Origin: Chondrosia reniformis
Taxonomy: Eukaryota > Porifera > Demospongiae > Chondrillida > Chondrillidae
Assembly (NCBI GenBank): GCA_947172415.1
Contig: OX359199.1
Coordinates: 1,452,001-1,516,000 of the forward strand
Length of the DNA: 64,000 nt
Reading direction: 5' to 3'
Shown here piece after piece: positions 23,801 through 35,692 of the stretch (positions are counted from its first letter, which is position 1; each line of letters starts with the position of its first letter). Position numbers and translations under genes: made by a program. The notes under the pieces are model-generated. The model had not been told where the DNA came from and did no database searches. It saw only the letters and a program-made list of their open reading frames with translations.

Positions 23801-26800
23801 TTTAATTTATTTACATTATATGTGGATATTTGAAGATTAGAATGGGATCAAAATTATAACTATATTTAGTGGAATCCCTTTGTTCCACAAACACTCTACA
23901 AAATTAAGAGCATCTAGCTTAATAAGATTGTACGTATATACGCAAGTGTACCAATCACTGAGTAGTTATACTGGCTACGTATATATAGGTAGTTATGGGT
24001 AGTGACAACATTAACAAGACATTTCTACAGTCAAAGTGGTTACACTGCAGGAGTTTCCTTAAGGTGTACTTTTAATTTTATACTGTTTACTTGTGTACAT
24101 TCTAGTATAATATTTCACTCTAGAAATCATAGAAAATTTTTGGGAAGATCAGTTGAAAGCAAAGGAATTTAAGAGAATATTGAAGGAGAAAGATTTTTCA
24201 GCTGTTCAACATGCTAAGCAAGCTGCAAGAAGTAGAATATATCAACCTCGACCTGCAACTACCTTCAGGACACATGGCTATAGTCAGACCTCCTTTTCAA
24301 CTCCACACTTTCAAACAGATCAGTTGAAAGTAGAGAAATTGAAGAAAGATTTTTCAGCTCTTCAACATGCTAAGCAAGCTGCAGTAAGTAGAATATATGA
24401 ACCTGCAACTGCAACCTTCGAGCCACATGGCTTTAGTCAGACCTCCTTTTCAACTCCATATTTTAAGGCAAAGGTGAATATACGTATGTATATACACTTA
24501 GTTAGAAGTGTTTCCATTCAGGATTTTGTCAATGATGCTCACTGCTCTGACTGTAAAGACTAACCTCCAGCTACAGACTGTTTGATAGTACTGTATGGTT
24601 GGCAAAATAAAATCTGCCAAATCATGTAATTGAACATTCTACTGAACAGTATACAGTCCAATATTTCAGTTGACTATTTACTTTAGTTATAGCAATTTAA
24701 TTTGTATATAACGTACGTAGTAACTAAGTTTGAAAGTTTAACAAAGCTGAATTTTAAGGTCACTGAATAGCTGGTTTAATAAAATTGCTAATATTATGCT
24801 TCAGTAATAAGACTAATAATATAATGAAGCAGCATTTTCTTCCATTACTTTGTGTGCTGGAATACATGCATTTATATTTATTAAGTTATTTAATGTCTCA
24901 TCTTCCCACACATATACAGTCTGAAAGTATATTGTCAGCAGAAGAATATGAAGACAGTAAGTGTAAAAATTTATTATTAAAGAAATAAATAGAGTAAATT
25001 GATTTTATGATTGTAGCCATTTTTGGTACTGAACAATTGAAGTCTTCCAAATCAATTGATTCAATGAAATCAAAGTTTATGGACCCCGTAGCAACTCTCT
25101 CTGAGAAACAAAAGATACTTCAGAAGGTAAGTAAGAAAGTGTCAATTAAAACTACATTGTCATTTAGTAGTTACTAAATATTATGTATCAATTGCTTTGT
25201 TAGAGTTCTCTAGTGTCTGGTTCTGAGTCACTGGATCCAAAAGAACCTGGTGACCCCTCCCCTCATGAATTAGGTGTGTATAGTGTTGTAGTGTGCAATA
25301 CGTACGGTAGGTGTCAAAATAAATTTCCATACCGTTGCCGTGCAACGTTGGTTCTACGGTCAGATGTTTTTAAAAAGACTGTATAAACGTGTTTATAAAA
25401 CACTGCGTCTTTTAATCAGACAACGTTGTTTACACCGTTGGAAATTTTAGACGGTCTAAACGACAGGGCTGCGTTTTAGGTATTTTGTATTTAAAAACTA
25501 TGTGCCCAGAAATACTTTCTCTTTTTTATGCCATCATTGTAATTCAAATGCCATTGAAGAATCATGATTGCTTGGCTTAAAATTTTCATAATTGTTTAAG
25601 GTTATCGACCCATAGAGAATCATTGTGTTAAAATACGTACGTATATAGCTTGTAATGATTGCTTTGATGTTGGGTTAGGGTTAGGGTAGAGAATCATATT
25701 CCCTTGGATGCTTACCCATGCAGTTAAAATGCACAGCTTAAAGCTTGTAGATGGCATTTTCTTGGGTATTTGTCAAACTTTATGACGACTTTTACTAGTA
25801 CAAGGTAGTTTCATAAGAAGCTACAGGTGTTGTTATTATGTCTAAGTGGCGTAGAATAGAGTTTAGATGCTGGTGCCCATTTAACTTACATTATTACTTA
25901 GCCGACGTTTATTCAGCGTTTTCTTAAGACGGCGTTTAAACTAATCTGAAAACGGTGCTCAAAAAACAACGGTATAAAAAGGTGTGAAAACTGCAACGGC
26001 GTTTACGTAGAACCAACGTTGCACGGCAACGGTATGGGAAGTTTATTTTGACGCCTACCGTACATTAATTAGGACCCAAGTATCCTAGATCATATGTATG
26101 AATACTGCTTCTGTTACATTCTCTAATTGACAGAGCATGAAGAGCTACTAGACCAGCTGTGTTGGATCCCATTTGGGATACAGTCTCTTCAAGTAGACCA
26201 AACTGGAGGAAGGTTCAGTTTGGAACCGGAAGGGGACAGACCGGTGGAGAGTGACGTCACTCATCTGGAGGTACCAGAGGGAGCTGTTCCTGAGAAGAAG
26301 AAGGTGCAGATTAGATATAGTATTATAATGGATGGACCTCTGGTGGCACCAGATGGTTATAAACTGGCCAGCCCTGTGGTGTATATCCACTACAACAGTA
26401 AAGACATCAAGAGTCCCATCACCCTCCACCTTCCTCACTGGAGTGCAGATGGTGACAAAATTAAGATGATGATGGCACTTCACTCTCCTGTGAATAATGA
26501 GTTCACATTTGAGGACTATGAAGGGGCAGGTAATGGCAGGGATTTCCTCATCACAGGACACTGCACCCTCTTTACTAAAGCTTCACGTTTAAATGATCCT
26601 TTTGAGTATCTTGCTTCTGCTTGGAAGTGTGAGTCAAAGGATACTAGTATAACCACACGAATTGCTGCTACTTACAAACATAATGTTTGGATCAAGGTTT
26701 GTGTTTTCTTTTTCTAGAAATGTTTTCTGGTTTTACTTAACTTATGTACATCCTCTAGATATTAGAAAAGTATTGGAAAGTTTTTCGCAGAGTTGGACAG

Positions 26801-28883
26801 CCTTATGAATTCACATTTGTGGAAGGGGAAGAAATATTGAAGTGTAAGCTAGAACCGGGTTGCCATGGTGTAATTTCTGGAGCCCAACAGGTTTGTAGTA
26901 CACAGCATCAAGTTAGGATTTTGTATAGAACTATGCGTATTAATTGGAGGTTGTATAAAGTGGCCTGTAGGTGTTTTTGTGGCTGAGTAATTACTAATAT
27001 TGGTGTATAATTTATTTATGTGCTATTTTTGGCTGTTAATAAGCAAAAGGAATTATAAACTAAAAATAGTTATTAAGCATTGGAGTAATCAAGAGGTGTT
27101 TTCTGTTAATAGTTTGTATTTATATGTTGGTCTATATCAGAGAGTAGGGTAGTACACTCTAAGTAGGGTTGGCAAAAAACATGGCCGCCCTACTCAATGT
27201 ATTATCTGTCAACACCTAAGAAATTCCATTTTTGGCTATATTCTACTATTTACAGACCAGCTTAAAGACGTAGTATAAAACGTAAATCCTTTTGCTACTG
27301 ATTTATTGAGAAATGTCTAACTTTTGAGGTGAATTGTGTGCACAATCCTCTTATTAGTGGCTACTGGACAGTCTGTCCTTCTTGGGAGATTGCCAAGATA
27401 GAAGGAACACAATATATTTCTTTACTCTATAAGTGTACATCTCCTCTTCAGAATGTTTATAGGAGTTTTACTGTATTAGAAAAATAAACATCATCCATCC
27501 GGCCTAGTACAGCTACACCTATTCACTTATTTAGTATCATGGATTGGCCTTGTATCATGTATACAGATTGAGAAGAAGAAAATTGTGTATCAAATTGGAA
27601 ATAAAAGGAAATTAAAAAATGACTTTCAAGTAGAGATGTATCCTCCATTTCTTACTCTTGTACCAAATTGTGGGTCCACCTCTAAAGATCCACCTTATGA
27701 AAATGTCTCTCTACAAGGAGTTAAATCTATTGACGGTTTCAGTTTTCATTGTAATCTTTCTACAAAAGGTAAGTTTTTAATATGTTTAATTTGTCAATTA
27801 GTTCCTCTTAAAATGTACACTTCTTGAGTGTAGGTTCAACCTTCAAGGATGGTTCAGGAGCTAAAGCAAATCCAACAAAAGATCAGCAAGGTATGCACAG
27901 CTTATATACTAATTATTCTAATTATGTATATTCTTCACTGTTTGTGTTACTTTAAATCTCAGATCTAGCTAGCTTACTCTAGTTTATGCTCCGCTTCATG
28001 TTTATCCTATATTTAACCGATATAAATTTTAAAAGTCATCCTATTACAAGAATGAAACTACGTAATATTATAAAGTTATCTACGTATCTTTGAGTTTGAA
28101 ATCCTTTGTACATACTGAACATTGAAAAACACTCGATTAGTTATATACATAAATAGACTTGTTATAAGACCTGAATAGTACTTTCACAGTTAGAGATAAA
28201 GCCTTTTCATAAAGGACTTAATTGCCCTCTTATCAATATGTATTAAAGTAGTCTCTTCAACTGTAACATTACTTTCAAAACTTACGTACCACAGGCAAAG
28301 CTAAATATGTGTTAACTGGTTTTCCTTCTCATTGTAAACATGGTAACATATCTTTTGAAAGGTTCATCTTTTAAACATTTCAAGGAGTAGAGACTCAGTT
28401 GGTTATTACCTTGCGATTGTCAGATGTTTCAAACCCATACATACATGTACATATGTATTATCCCAGGTACATATTAATAAAATTTCGCTGTATGTACTTT
28501 AAACTTTAAACCTTAATAATCTTGTTAATGAAGCCTGATAAATGTATTTTATACTGTTAGTTACTAAAGAGAAGAAACCTAGAGAAGTCCAGGCCTTTTT
28601 AGAGGATATCAGAGAAGCCATGCTGAATTACTGTGATGTCCGAGAGATTTCTAACGAACTTAGAAAAGATAACATAATTACATTTTCTCAGTATGAGACG
28701 TTGAAAGCTTCTATCCCTCAGGATTTGGCCAATCAGGCTTTGTATGACATCCTTTATGGTGATCCAAGTGAGAGGAAACTAAAGGCTACAGCTGAAGCCT
28801 TGGGAAAGTGTACATGCCACGACAACAACCGAAAGCTGGCAGACAAAATCAACAAATTTCTATCTGGTCAAAGCTACAACTAG
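11803..28883 (+). CDS. Multi-CARD, ZU5 and death-fold protein, gene 1
   Basis: Nineteen exons join in frame: 11803-11881, 12599-12790, 17332-17523, 18104-18295, 20062-20253, 20765-20932, 21842-22036, 22275-22397, 22465-22563, 22631-22804, 24124-24473, 24920-24956, 25017-25126, 25204-25273, 26134-26696, 26759-26890, 27567-27768, 27834-27890, 28561-28883, giving 1149 aa. Aa 1-26 hold C10, C12, C20, C24 and H26. Four 64-aa CARD-like repeats follow (27-282; core ILSEDECKDI), then two divergent ones (283-403). Aa 404-535 are unrecognised. Aa 536-652 hold a duplicated motif. ZU5 lies in about 725-912, a conserved segment in 913-1024, and a terminal death-fold in 1043-1149. The role is inferred: an intracellular death-fold adaptor or receptor. 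No signal peptide or membrane segment is seen. Exon 6 has a weak donor (GTTTAA). Exon joins are my prediction from phase and comparison with gene 2. Confidence 0.85.
14925..15195. repeat. Nested palindromes inside the hAT element
   Basis: A unit containing GACCGAAACGTTCTATTTT and CTTTTGATTATACT occurs several times in alternating orientation, with a second palindrome CCTCAGCTATTAT / ATAATAGCTGAGG between. It looks like one fold-back element inserted into, or rearranged with, another. No coding content. Confidence 0.75.
15443..15830. mobile_element. Second inverted-repeat insertion inside the hAT transposase
   Basis: The arms are imperfect reverse complements: GGAGAAGAGA..AGACAGTGGA on the left, matched by TCCACTGTCT..TCTCTTCTCC on the right. 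Inner arms pair GTATGTATACTCC with GGAGTATACATAC. Together with the palindromes at 14925-15195 it separates the N-terminal and core parts of the transposase. Boundaries are approximate. Confidence 0.55.
18930..19443. mobile_element. pogo/Tigger-like non-autonomous element (gene 1)
   Basis: The ends CAGTAGAACGTCGATTA and (opposite strand) CAGTAGGAAGTCAATTA are inverted and flanked by TA-rich sequence. Sub-terminal ATTATCCGAA/ATTAACCGAA words are typical of pogo-like ends. No transposase is visible. The same insertion lies at 44834-45314 in gene 2, so it predates the unit duplication. Confidence 0.7.
21376..21712. mobile_element. Insertion with three 45-bp direct repeats and a fold-back arm
   Basis: Three tandem units run from 21429 to 21540 (key words TTTAAGAAGCTATATACTGC and GGATTCTTAAA). 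They are followed by an inverted repeat with arms starting TTATACCACGGCG and ending CGCCGTGGTATAA. Gene 2 lacks all of this at the matching place (about 48160). A short piece like its left border, TGTTGCCGGGGCAAC, recurs at 58638. The element class is unknown. Confidence 0.7.
22805..24123. other. Gene 1 intron 10, 1.3 kb, no exon seen
   Basis: I find no exon with good borders here. The sequence is AT-rich, and a phrase starting GTGACCGTCCATGTGAAAA at 22887 recurs, imperfectly, near 23145. The matching intron of gene 2 carries the piggyBac-like insertion at 49571-50188. Confidence 0.6.
25306..26059. mobile_element. 754-bp inverted-repeat DNA transposon in gene 1 intron 14
   Basis: Terminal inverted repeats of more than 50 bp begin GGTAGGTGTCAAAATAAA on the left and, on the opposite strand at the right end, GGTAGGCGTCAAAATAAA. 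It is flanked on both sides by GTAC (25302-25305 and 26060-26063). Gene 2 has a single GTAC followed by ATTAATT at about 52051, the empty site. No transposase frame is seen. A short TTAGGG-like run at about 25674 lies inside it. Confidence 0.85.
27150..27480. repeat. Dispersed repeat in gene 1 intron 16
   Basis: The stretch around AACATGGCCGCCCTA at 27179 matches, in reverse, 1040-1110 at the left edge of the window. Gene 2's matching intron (52909-53525) does not show it. The right boundary is uncertain. Confidence 0.5.
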
Positions 28884-29411
28884 CGAGACATACACAAATT
28901 AAAAATACTATGGTTATGTAAATAAATGTGAAATGGTGCAAAATGTACATACGTATATATATGTGTGCTTGCTTACAATATTCTCCATCTGTAGGACTGT
29001 CATGTTTATATATATGCCACAATAAGTCTCAGAAATCTGTTCTTTAAGACTTTATTATTTTTAATACTTTTTGGCTTTTGTATCAGTAAACATTAATCAT
29101 TCAATGCTTAATCAATGCATTCATTTTAATAGTTTTTAATCTATAGATCCACCTATGCATAACGATTTATTATTCACCTTTTTATACTTTCATGTACAAT
29201 CCAAGAATAATAAGTCACTAGGTATTCTTCATCAACTGAAGTGTTTATAATTAGTTTTCATTTTTTGGAAATTCCCGGAAACAGCTAACTGACCCAGACT
29301 CTTAATTGTATCCTCATCCAAAGCTCTCACTATAGGTTTAGTTCCTATAGGCCTTTTACTGCAGAATGAATGGAGTATGCATGTAGCTAGGAGAATGATG
29401 TTCTAGGTTAC
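28884..29411. other. Convergent 3' flank of CARD gene 1 and DDX1 copy B
   Basis: An AATAAA signal for gene 1 lies at 28921-28926, about 40 nt after the stop. The rest is AT-rich and nearly the same as 59298-59830 downstream of gene 2. The two terminal DDX1 exons that copy A has at its 3' end are absent here. A member of the intronic repeat family sits near 29270-29360. Confidence 0.6.
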
Positions 29412-31284
29412 TCATGATGAAAATGAACTTACAGTTGTTCCATGTACAATAACAAAGAGATGCACCTTTACCCTCCAGACACCTATTGTAAGGGAGTACG
29501 CTCCAAATGCTCCATATTCTACTAAAGGTATGCGGCGGAAGAACTGGATTACCTGTTTTTCATTGTACCAAATGGCACATCCACCCTGCTCCAGCAGTGT
29601 TGTGTTGTAGCAACCTTTTCCTCTGTTGGGACAGTTGCTATGATACCAAACCTTCTCTGGCACCTCAGACACCAAAGAGATGGCCAATCCCATTCTAAAG
29701 GGATACATGAATATAAGTGAAATGATATTCAAACCACAAGTAGTTATAATCATTCTATAAACATCCATGAAGAGGGAAAAACATGTAAGAATCCAACCCA
29801 GGGCAGCCGGTTATGACCACCAGTGCTCTGTTACTGAACTACAATTGCCACAACAATGTTCTCTTCATGTATTCCTCCTTCTGCTAACTGCAAAGAATAA
29901 TTAGTACAAAAACATTGTACAATGTATATGGAAATAAAAGTAAAACTAACAACCTGCGTATGAGAGGGAAGTGAATGTAATTGTAAGGTATAGTGAAACC
30001 ACTGTATAGGAAGGGTTCTGCGGCTACAAATACACTTCTACAGGCTTTCAAGTAAGAGGAATACTTGTAGATTAGATGAGTGGTATACAGGATGGAGACT
30101 AAAAACACTCTCTTCTCTGTGTATGTCTACTTGAAATTGCAGCAAATTGAATAGAATCTATTTGTCCATATAGATATGGCCAGGGTTGCCCAGGAGGCAA
30201 TCCTTTAAAAATGCTCCCAAGGACATAGAGTGGTGATAAACTAGTGATTATGATACTAAGAAGTTAAACAATTTGCATGGATCTAAATATATAAAGAGAT
30301 GATCATTACACCTGTACAGACTACGTACACACATACGCAGATGGGTAGCACAAGTGTACACTACACGTGTGCACTTTCATACCTGTCAGCCCTCCCCACT
30401 CTGCCAATTCTGTGGACGTAATTCTGTTTATCATCTGGTAAGGTGACGTTGATGACTATAGTAAAATAGACAGTTATGAGAGTGAACATAATATCATCAA
30501 ATAAATCCAGTTTAAAGGCTAACCATTGTGTTCAAATTTTCCAGCTATAGGGTAGTATATACAAACTTGTGAATATTGGCGAATATAAATTTGACAGTGT
30601 TGCAGCTCTAGTTTGTGACATCATCCAGTCAACAATGGCCGTGTACGCTGCTGCTTTGTCTGGTTATCATAGTAGCCAGTGGTAACTTTGTTTTATGAGA
30701 ATGTAAATATTGACCGATTTAAATTTGGCTGTTATCCACGAGACTGCCAAACTGTCAAATTAAAATCCTCCTCAAATTTTCTGGGTATACGGTATACATG
30801 AGAGAGAGACTATTTCAGCAAAGGAAGATCTACAGACTGAAATGCTCTGAAATTGCTTTGCACTTCCTCTGTAAGTGCATTTTCTAATCTGTCACATTTT
30901 GTATAATATGTATTTGTTCACGGCTTACCAAATGGTATTCCTTGTACGTCTATACCTCTGGCAGCCACATCAGTACAGATGAGAAATCTGACGTCTCCAT
31001 CTTTGAATGCCTGCAGATTGGCCTTCCTCTCCTGAGGCCTCCTGTCGCCATGGAGACACACACAAGAGTATTTATTGACCATCCCCTTTCCTAATACAAA
31101 CAGGAAGACCTCTGGAAACTGACTACCCCTACAGGTAGAGCTGCTTGTCCTAATGTACAGGTGGCTAATCTCACCTCCGCCAAGCTTCAAAAGGTATTGC
31201 TCTACATTATCACAGTCTAGTTTGGTGCGACAAAATATGATTGCCTGTGAAGAACAAGCAAAGTAGAGATGTCCACATTTGTGA

Positions 31285-31475
31285 CTGCAAATACTTTCAC
31301 TGTTACTGTTGCTATAGTTACAAACACAGACTTTCACTATTACTGTTGCTATAGTTACAAACATAGACTTTCACTGTTACTGTTGCTATAGTTACAAACA
31401 TAGACTTTCACTGTTACTGTTGCTATAGTTACAAACACAGACTTTCACTGTTACTGTTGCTATAGTTACAAAATG
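31285..31475. repeat. 37-bp minisatellite, DDX1 copy B
   Basis: Same unit as at 4311-4528 (CACTGTTACTGTTGCTATAG), about five copies, in the same intron. Confidence 0.88.
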
Positions 31476-31685
31476 CAGTATAAACACTCAAGTCAAACAA
31501 ACCTGGTCCATCTTATGCTCATCAATAGCACGAACCAGATATTCCCCTTTGAGTGTCTTGACTGCCTCTGATAAGCACTCTGGAATATGCACACGGGATA
31601 GTGGTTTAAAACACTCTTATAAACACTAACTATCAGAACACTTTACTGTGTTATGCAGGGGGAAAATGTGATATGCAGTGTTGCA

Positions 31686-31830
31686 ATAGACCTCTAGACC
31701 TGTTGTACTAAACGTACATCAGATGAACGTACCTCTAGACCTGTTGTACACTAAACGCACATCAGATGAACGTACCTCTAGACCTGTTGTACTCTAAACG
31801 TACATCAGATGAACATACCTCTAGACCTGT
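31686..31830. repeat. Donor-carrying 41-43-bp minisatellite, DDX1 copy B
   Basis: Same unit as at 4746-4880, three full copies plus the exon border. Each carries the donor-like AGAG/GTACGT on the minus strand; one has GTATGT instead. Confidence 0.85.
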
Positions 31831-34800
31831 TGCCGGATTTAAAGTGATCCTTTTTGTGCATTCCATCAGTTTGCACATGTTGTCTCAAGTTGTGCCACAA
31901 GGTGTCTCCGACTGGATCAACCATACACACCTTAGAGATAAGGAGCCATGGAAAAACAGATTACTATGTGCTACAATGCTGTACTTAATTAACATATAGT
32001 TACACTTTAATAGTGAAAATAAAGTTAACGGCACAAAACCTTTGCAAAGGATATGAAACATTACATTGGAATGGTTATCAGTAGCATTGGGTATCTTTTA
32101 GAAGGGTCCAAATAACCCAAGCTTTTGTATGAAAAATCTAATACACTATTTTCCTACATGCTATGCCTATTCTGTAAAAAGCCTATAGGGAACTAAATCT
32201 GAAGAGAGCTTTGGATGAAGATACAGGAGTCTTATTTTCTTTCTTCTTTTCCTCTCTTTCATCTTCTTCCCCACTGGGCCATGATGGTGAGACACGTTTT
32301 TATGTGATGAATTATAATTACCAACATCTCACCTTATTATAGTTAATGTAGTAACTGTATACATATGTACATGGAGTGGATGTCATGATGGTACTGTCAA
32401 TGTTAAACAACTCACCACATGATGAACTGTGTCTGGTACACTGTCTTGTCCCTTCAGATCAATCCAGATTGGAAAGTGCATTATCCTATCCTACAAGTAC
32501 AAGTACATGTACGTACATATGGGAGTCGTGCATGAGGAGTAACATGTAAGACTACTACTACTGCAGGTATGGTGTAACACCTCCTGTGAGTCGTGTTTTA
32601 GTATTAAGAATGTAAGCTATTGGTTGAAGAGATAACGTACTGCAAGCTTCTTCACCTCATGAGAATGGAGAGTTGCTGAACAGACAACCAACTAGTACAG
32701 GAGATGAAAGATAAAGTTTACTAGAAAAGGTTAATAGACAATTTCACAATAGTACCTGACTAGCCAAATACCATTTACTTAGTACTTCATTCAAATTAAG
32801 TAAATAGTCAAACACTATGTAATGTTGTAGTTTGGAGTTTAGAGAGTGTGCATGTTCTAAATTTGGAGGTCAGAGAGTGTGCATGTTATACGTGGTTTGG
32901 AAGTCAGAGAGAGTACCTGAAGTCTCCTTCCTTCTGGCGATACCTTTGGTACTTTGCCGTATATCCGCTGGATCAGGTCTCCGTATCCACCAGAGAGGAG
33001 ACCATCCTATAAAGGTATGTACATGTGTATAGTGCTGTCATATGGCTGATCATTGATATGACACCAAACCAGACACTTATCTTGGTTGAGTGGCAATCAA
33101 TGAAAAAATTACAAATCTAAACAAAGTATACCACACTGATGAGCTCTAAAATGGGCAAAATTTGTGTTTTCTTTTCCCCTCTTGGATGATTGGGAGTCGA
33201 TCACTGTTTGCCATATTAATAGGACCTCAGGTCTCCCAGCCAGCCGAGATAAGACTTTGGTCACTTGCAATTGATTGGTCAGGTATATGTATTGGCACAT
33301 CTATTGCGCAATCAAGTATATAGCAGCTGCTAATTGTATCTCTTTTAGAACTCAGTTTAGACTATATCTGGTGATACTCTTATTAAAGTATTCAAAGGAA
33401 TACATCATTGATAGGAGAGAGCTGATGTATATGTATACAAAACCAGATAAGGGATATTTTCAATGTAAATACTTACTGCTTCATCTAATATGAAAAACAT
33501 TATCTATGGAAAAGAAAAAAAAGAAGAAACCAGAAATGTTAATGGTAAGGTTACACCTAGTAGATTACATATGTGTATATTTACGTACGTACATTAGAAA
33601 GGTTTAGACTGTTTGTATTGATGAGATCCTCCAACCTTCCAGGAGTACCTGTCACAATATCTACCTGTATGTACGTACATGTTAATAGGATGTATATACT
33701 ACAGTATATTGGACTCTAACTATTAAAACACACTACAATAATCAAACCACTAATAATAATGTAATGAGGCAATATGTCTTTAATTGAGGTAACATTTCTT
33801 CACCTTCCTATGTACTCGCAATACAAAATTACATTTGGTATATACTGTAGGTGTAGTATTAGGATGGCAAGAGGTTATTTCAAACTAGTTTTTATATGTA
33901 TATATAGTACCTACATACTCAAAAATATAATAGAGTTTCAATTTAACTGTAAAGGCTAACAGTTGTGGTTGTATTATCAGTCTAACATCACATGTATTTG
34001 TCACATCTCTTACCCCTTTTTGCAACTGTTTTATCTGCTCCTTAGCGCTCTCTCCTCCCATCATCAGACAAGCGCTGCACAACAGTTTAAAAGGGAAGAA
34101 TGCACGCAGGAAGGACATGTCAGTTATGAAGTATCACTCTAGACAGACATACAGTAGAGGATTACATTTTGAGAGAGATATTGAGATATGGGATGAATGT
34201 TGGTATAATTATATACTAAGCTTCAATGTACTTAATAAAAAATTGTCTTATAATTGTTACATTCAATACAGTGTGGATTGCTATCAGATCAGTGAATATT
34301 GAATGTGGTGTGTACATACTTACTTCACTTTTGGATCAGGTAAATGAGCCTTAAATTTGACAATATTATCGTGTGTCTAATTGATTAAAGGAAAAAATGA
34401 AAAAGAAAGCATATTCCTGCAAAATACAAAACAATTACATGACATAAATGGACTGTTCATTTCAGTGATAATCATACATATATGTACAGCACTTGTGATG
34501 CATGTGAATCCACACACCTGCTGAGCTAGCTCTCTTGAGGGCTGCAGTAGAGAGAAGAATTAAACAGTAAAGCTTTCTTCAAAAAGCAGTGAAACTGTGC
34601 TAATGTTAGCTTATATAGTAGGTTATCAAACACACTATTAGAAAGGTGGATACTTTAGCAAGTTGTGTACTGAATGCCTAAAGGCAGAGTACATCTTCTT
34701 AGAGTACATATACCGATGGCAGCCATTTTATTTATTGTAGCTACTGTATGTACCACCAAACCACAGTCAAAGCCATAGACTATAAAAACCTATGTAGCTG

Positions 34801-35537
34801 GGATTGGAATCATTACTATGGTTACAGGTATACATTTGTGTAAAAATAGTGCATGCATTGTGTATAAATTGTTTTATGACATCATTTTCTTGTTGTAATT
34901 GCAAGGGGTCTTAAATGTAGGACGTTTGAAAGGACAACAATATATAACCAATGATCAAGCCTTGTTAACTAGGGAATTAGCTAAATGAGTACTCATTATT
35001 GGGTAAAAGTATGTCTTCTCTAAACCTCTTCATGATTGTTAAAATTGCAAATCATGCTGTAAGCTGCATTACGTACGTACGTACATAGCTGCTAACCTCA
35101 ATTATCAGAGCTGACGGGAGCCTAGTTCCTCCTCTTGGTGCTGCATAAATATGAAACATGAAGAACTTGTCAAAGATACAACCACAATGACAGACTACAA
35201 TAAGCTTGTATACCAGATAGCTACTACCATGTACATACGTACATATGTTTATTACTTAAGAGCCGTACCCTGAACAGGTACATGTATATTAGCAATGGGA
35301 ATATTGTGATTAAACTTATGCACATTTACTTCGTGCAAACTTACTATATGCTACTTTTCTCGTGGGTTGTACTAAGTTCTTGGCTTTGCAAAATGCAGTA
35401 TAACCAGCCTAAACAGTACATGTGTGAATAAGTACACTTATACAGTATGCATTATTCAACTGGTGCAGTGACACTGTAAGAGGTATATAATGGGAGTTGC
35501 AAATAGTATAAAAGAGGGTACCAGTACACGTACGTAC

Positions 35538-35692
35538 CGTAATTTGGGAAATTATCGTGTTGAAATATTTTCATGGCCTAAACCTGCATTTCTTGATTCC
35601 CACAAACAAATAAACAAGCAAAAAGTTTGTGCAAGAAATGTTTGTGGTTTACGCCAACCACGAAAAAATATTTTAAAATTTCCTGAATTACA
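35538..35692. mobile_element. Small MITE-like inverted repeat, DDX1 copy B
   Basis: Counterpart of 8582-8736 with the same ends (CGTAATTTGGGAAATT and AATTTCCTGAATTAC) and the same position relative to exons 11 and 12. Confidence 0.55.

Noticed and set aside
25672-25692. Telomere-like TTAGGG run
   Set aside because: Only two to three units, inside an internal transposon.
26148-26561. Minus-strand frames of 127-137 residues opposite the ZU5 exons (also 52201-52584)
   Set aside because: Shadows of the ZU5 coding exon; the plus strand has the domain and the splice sites.
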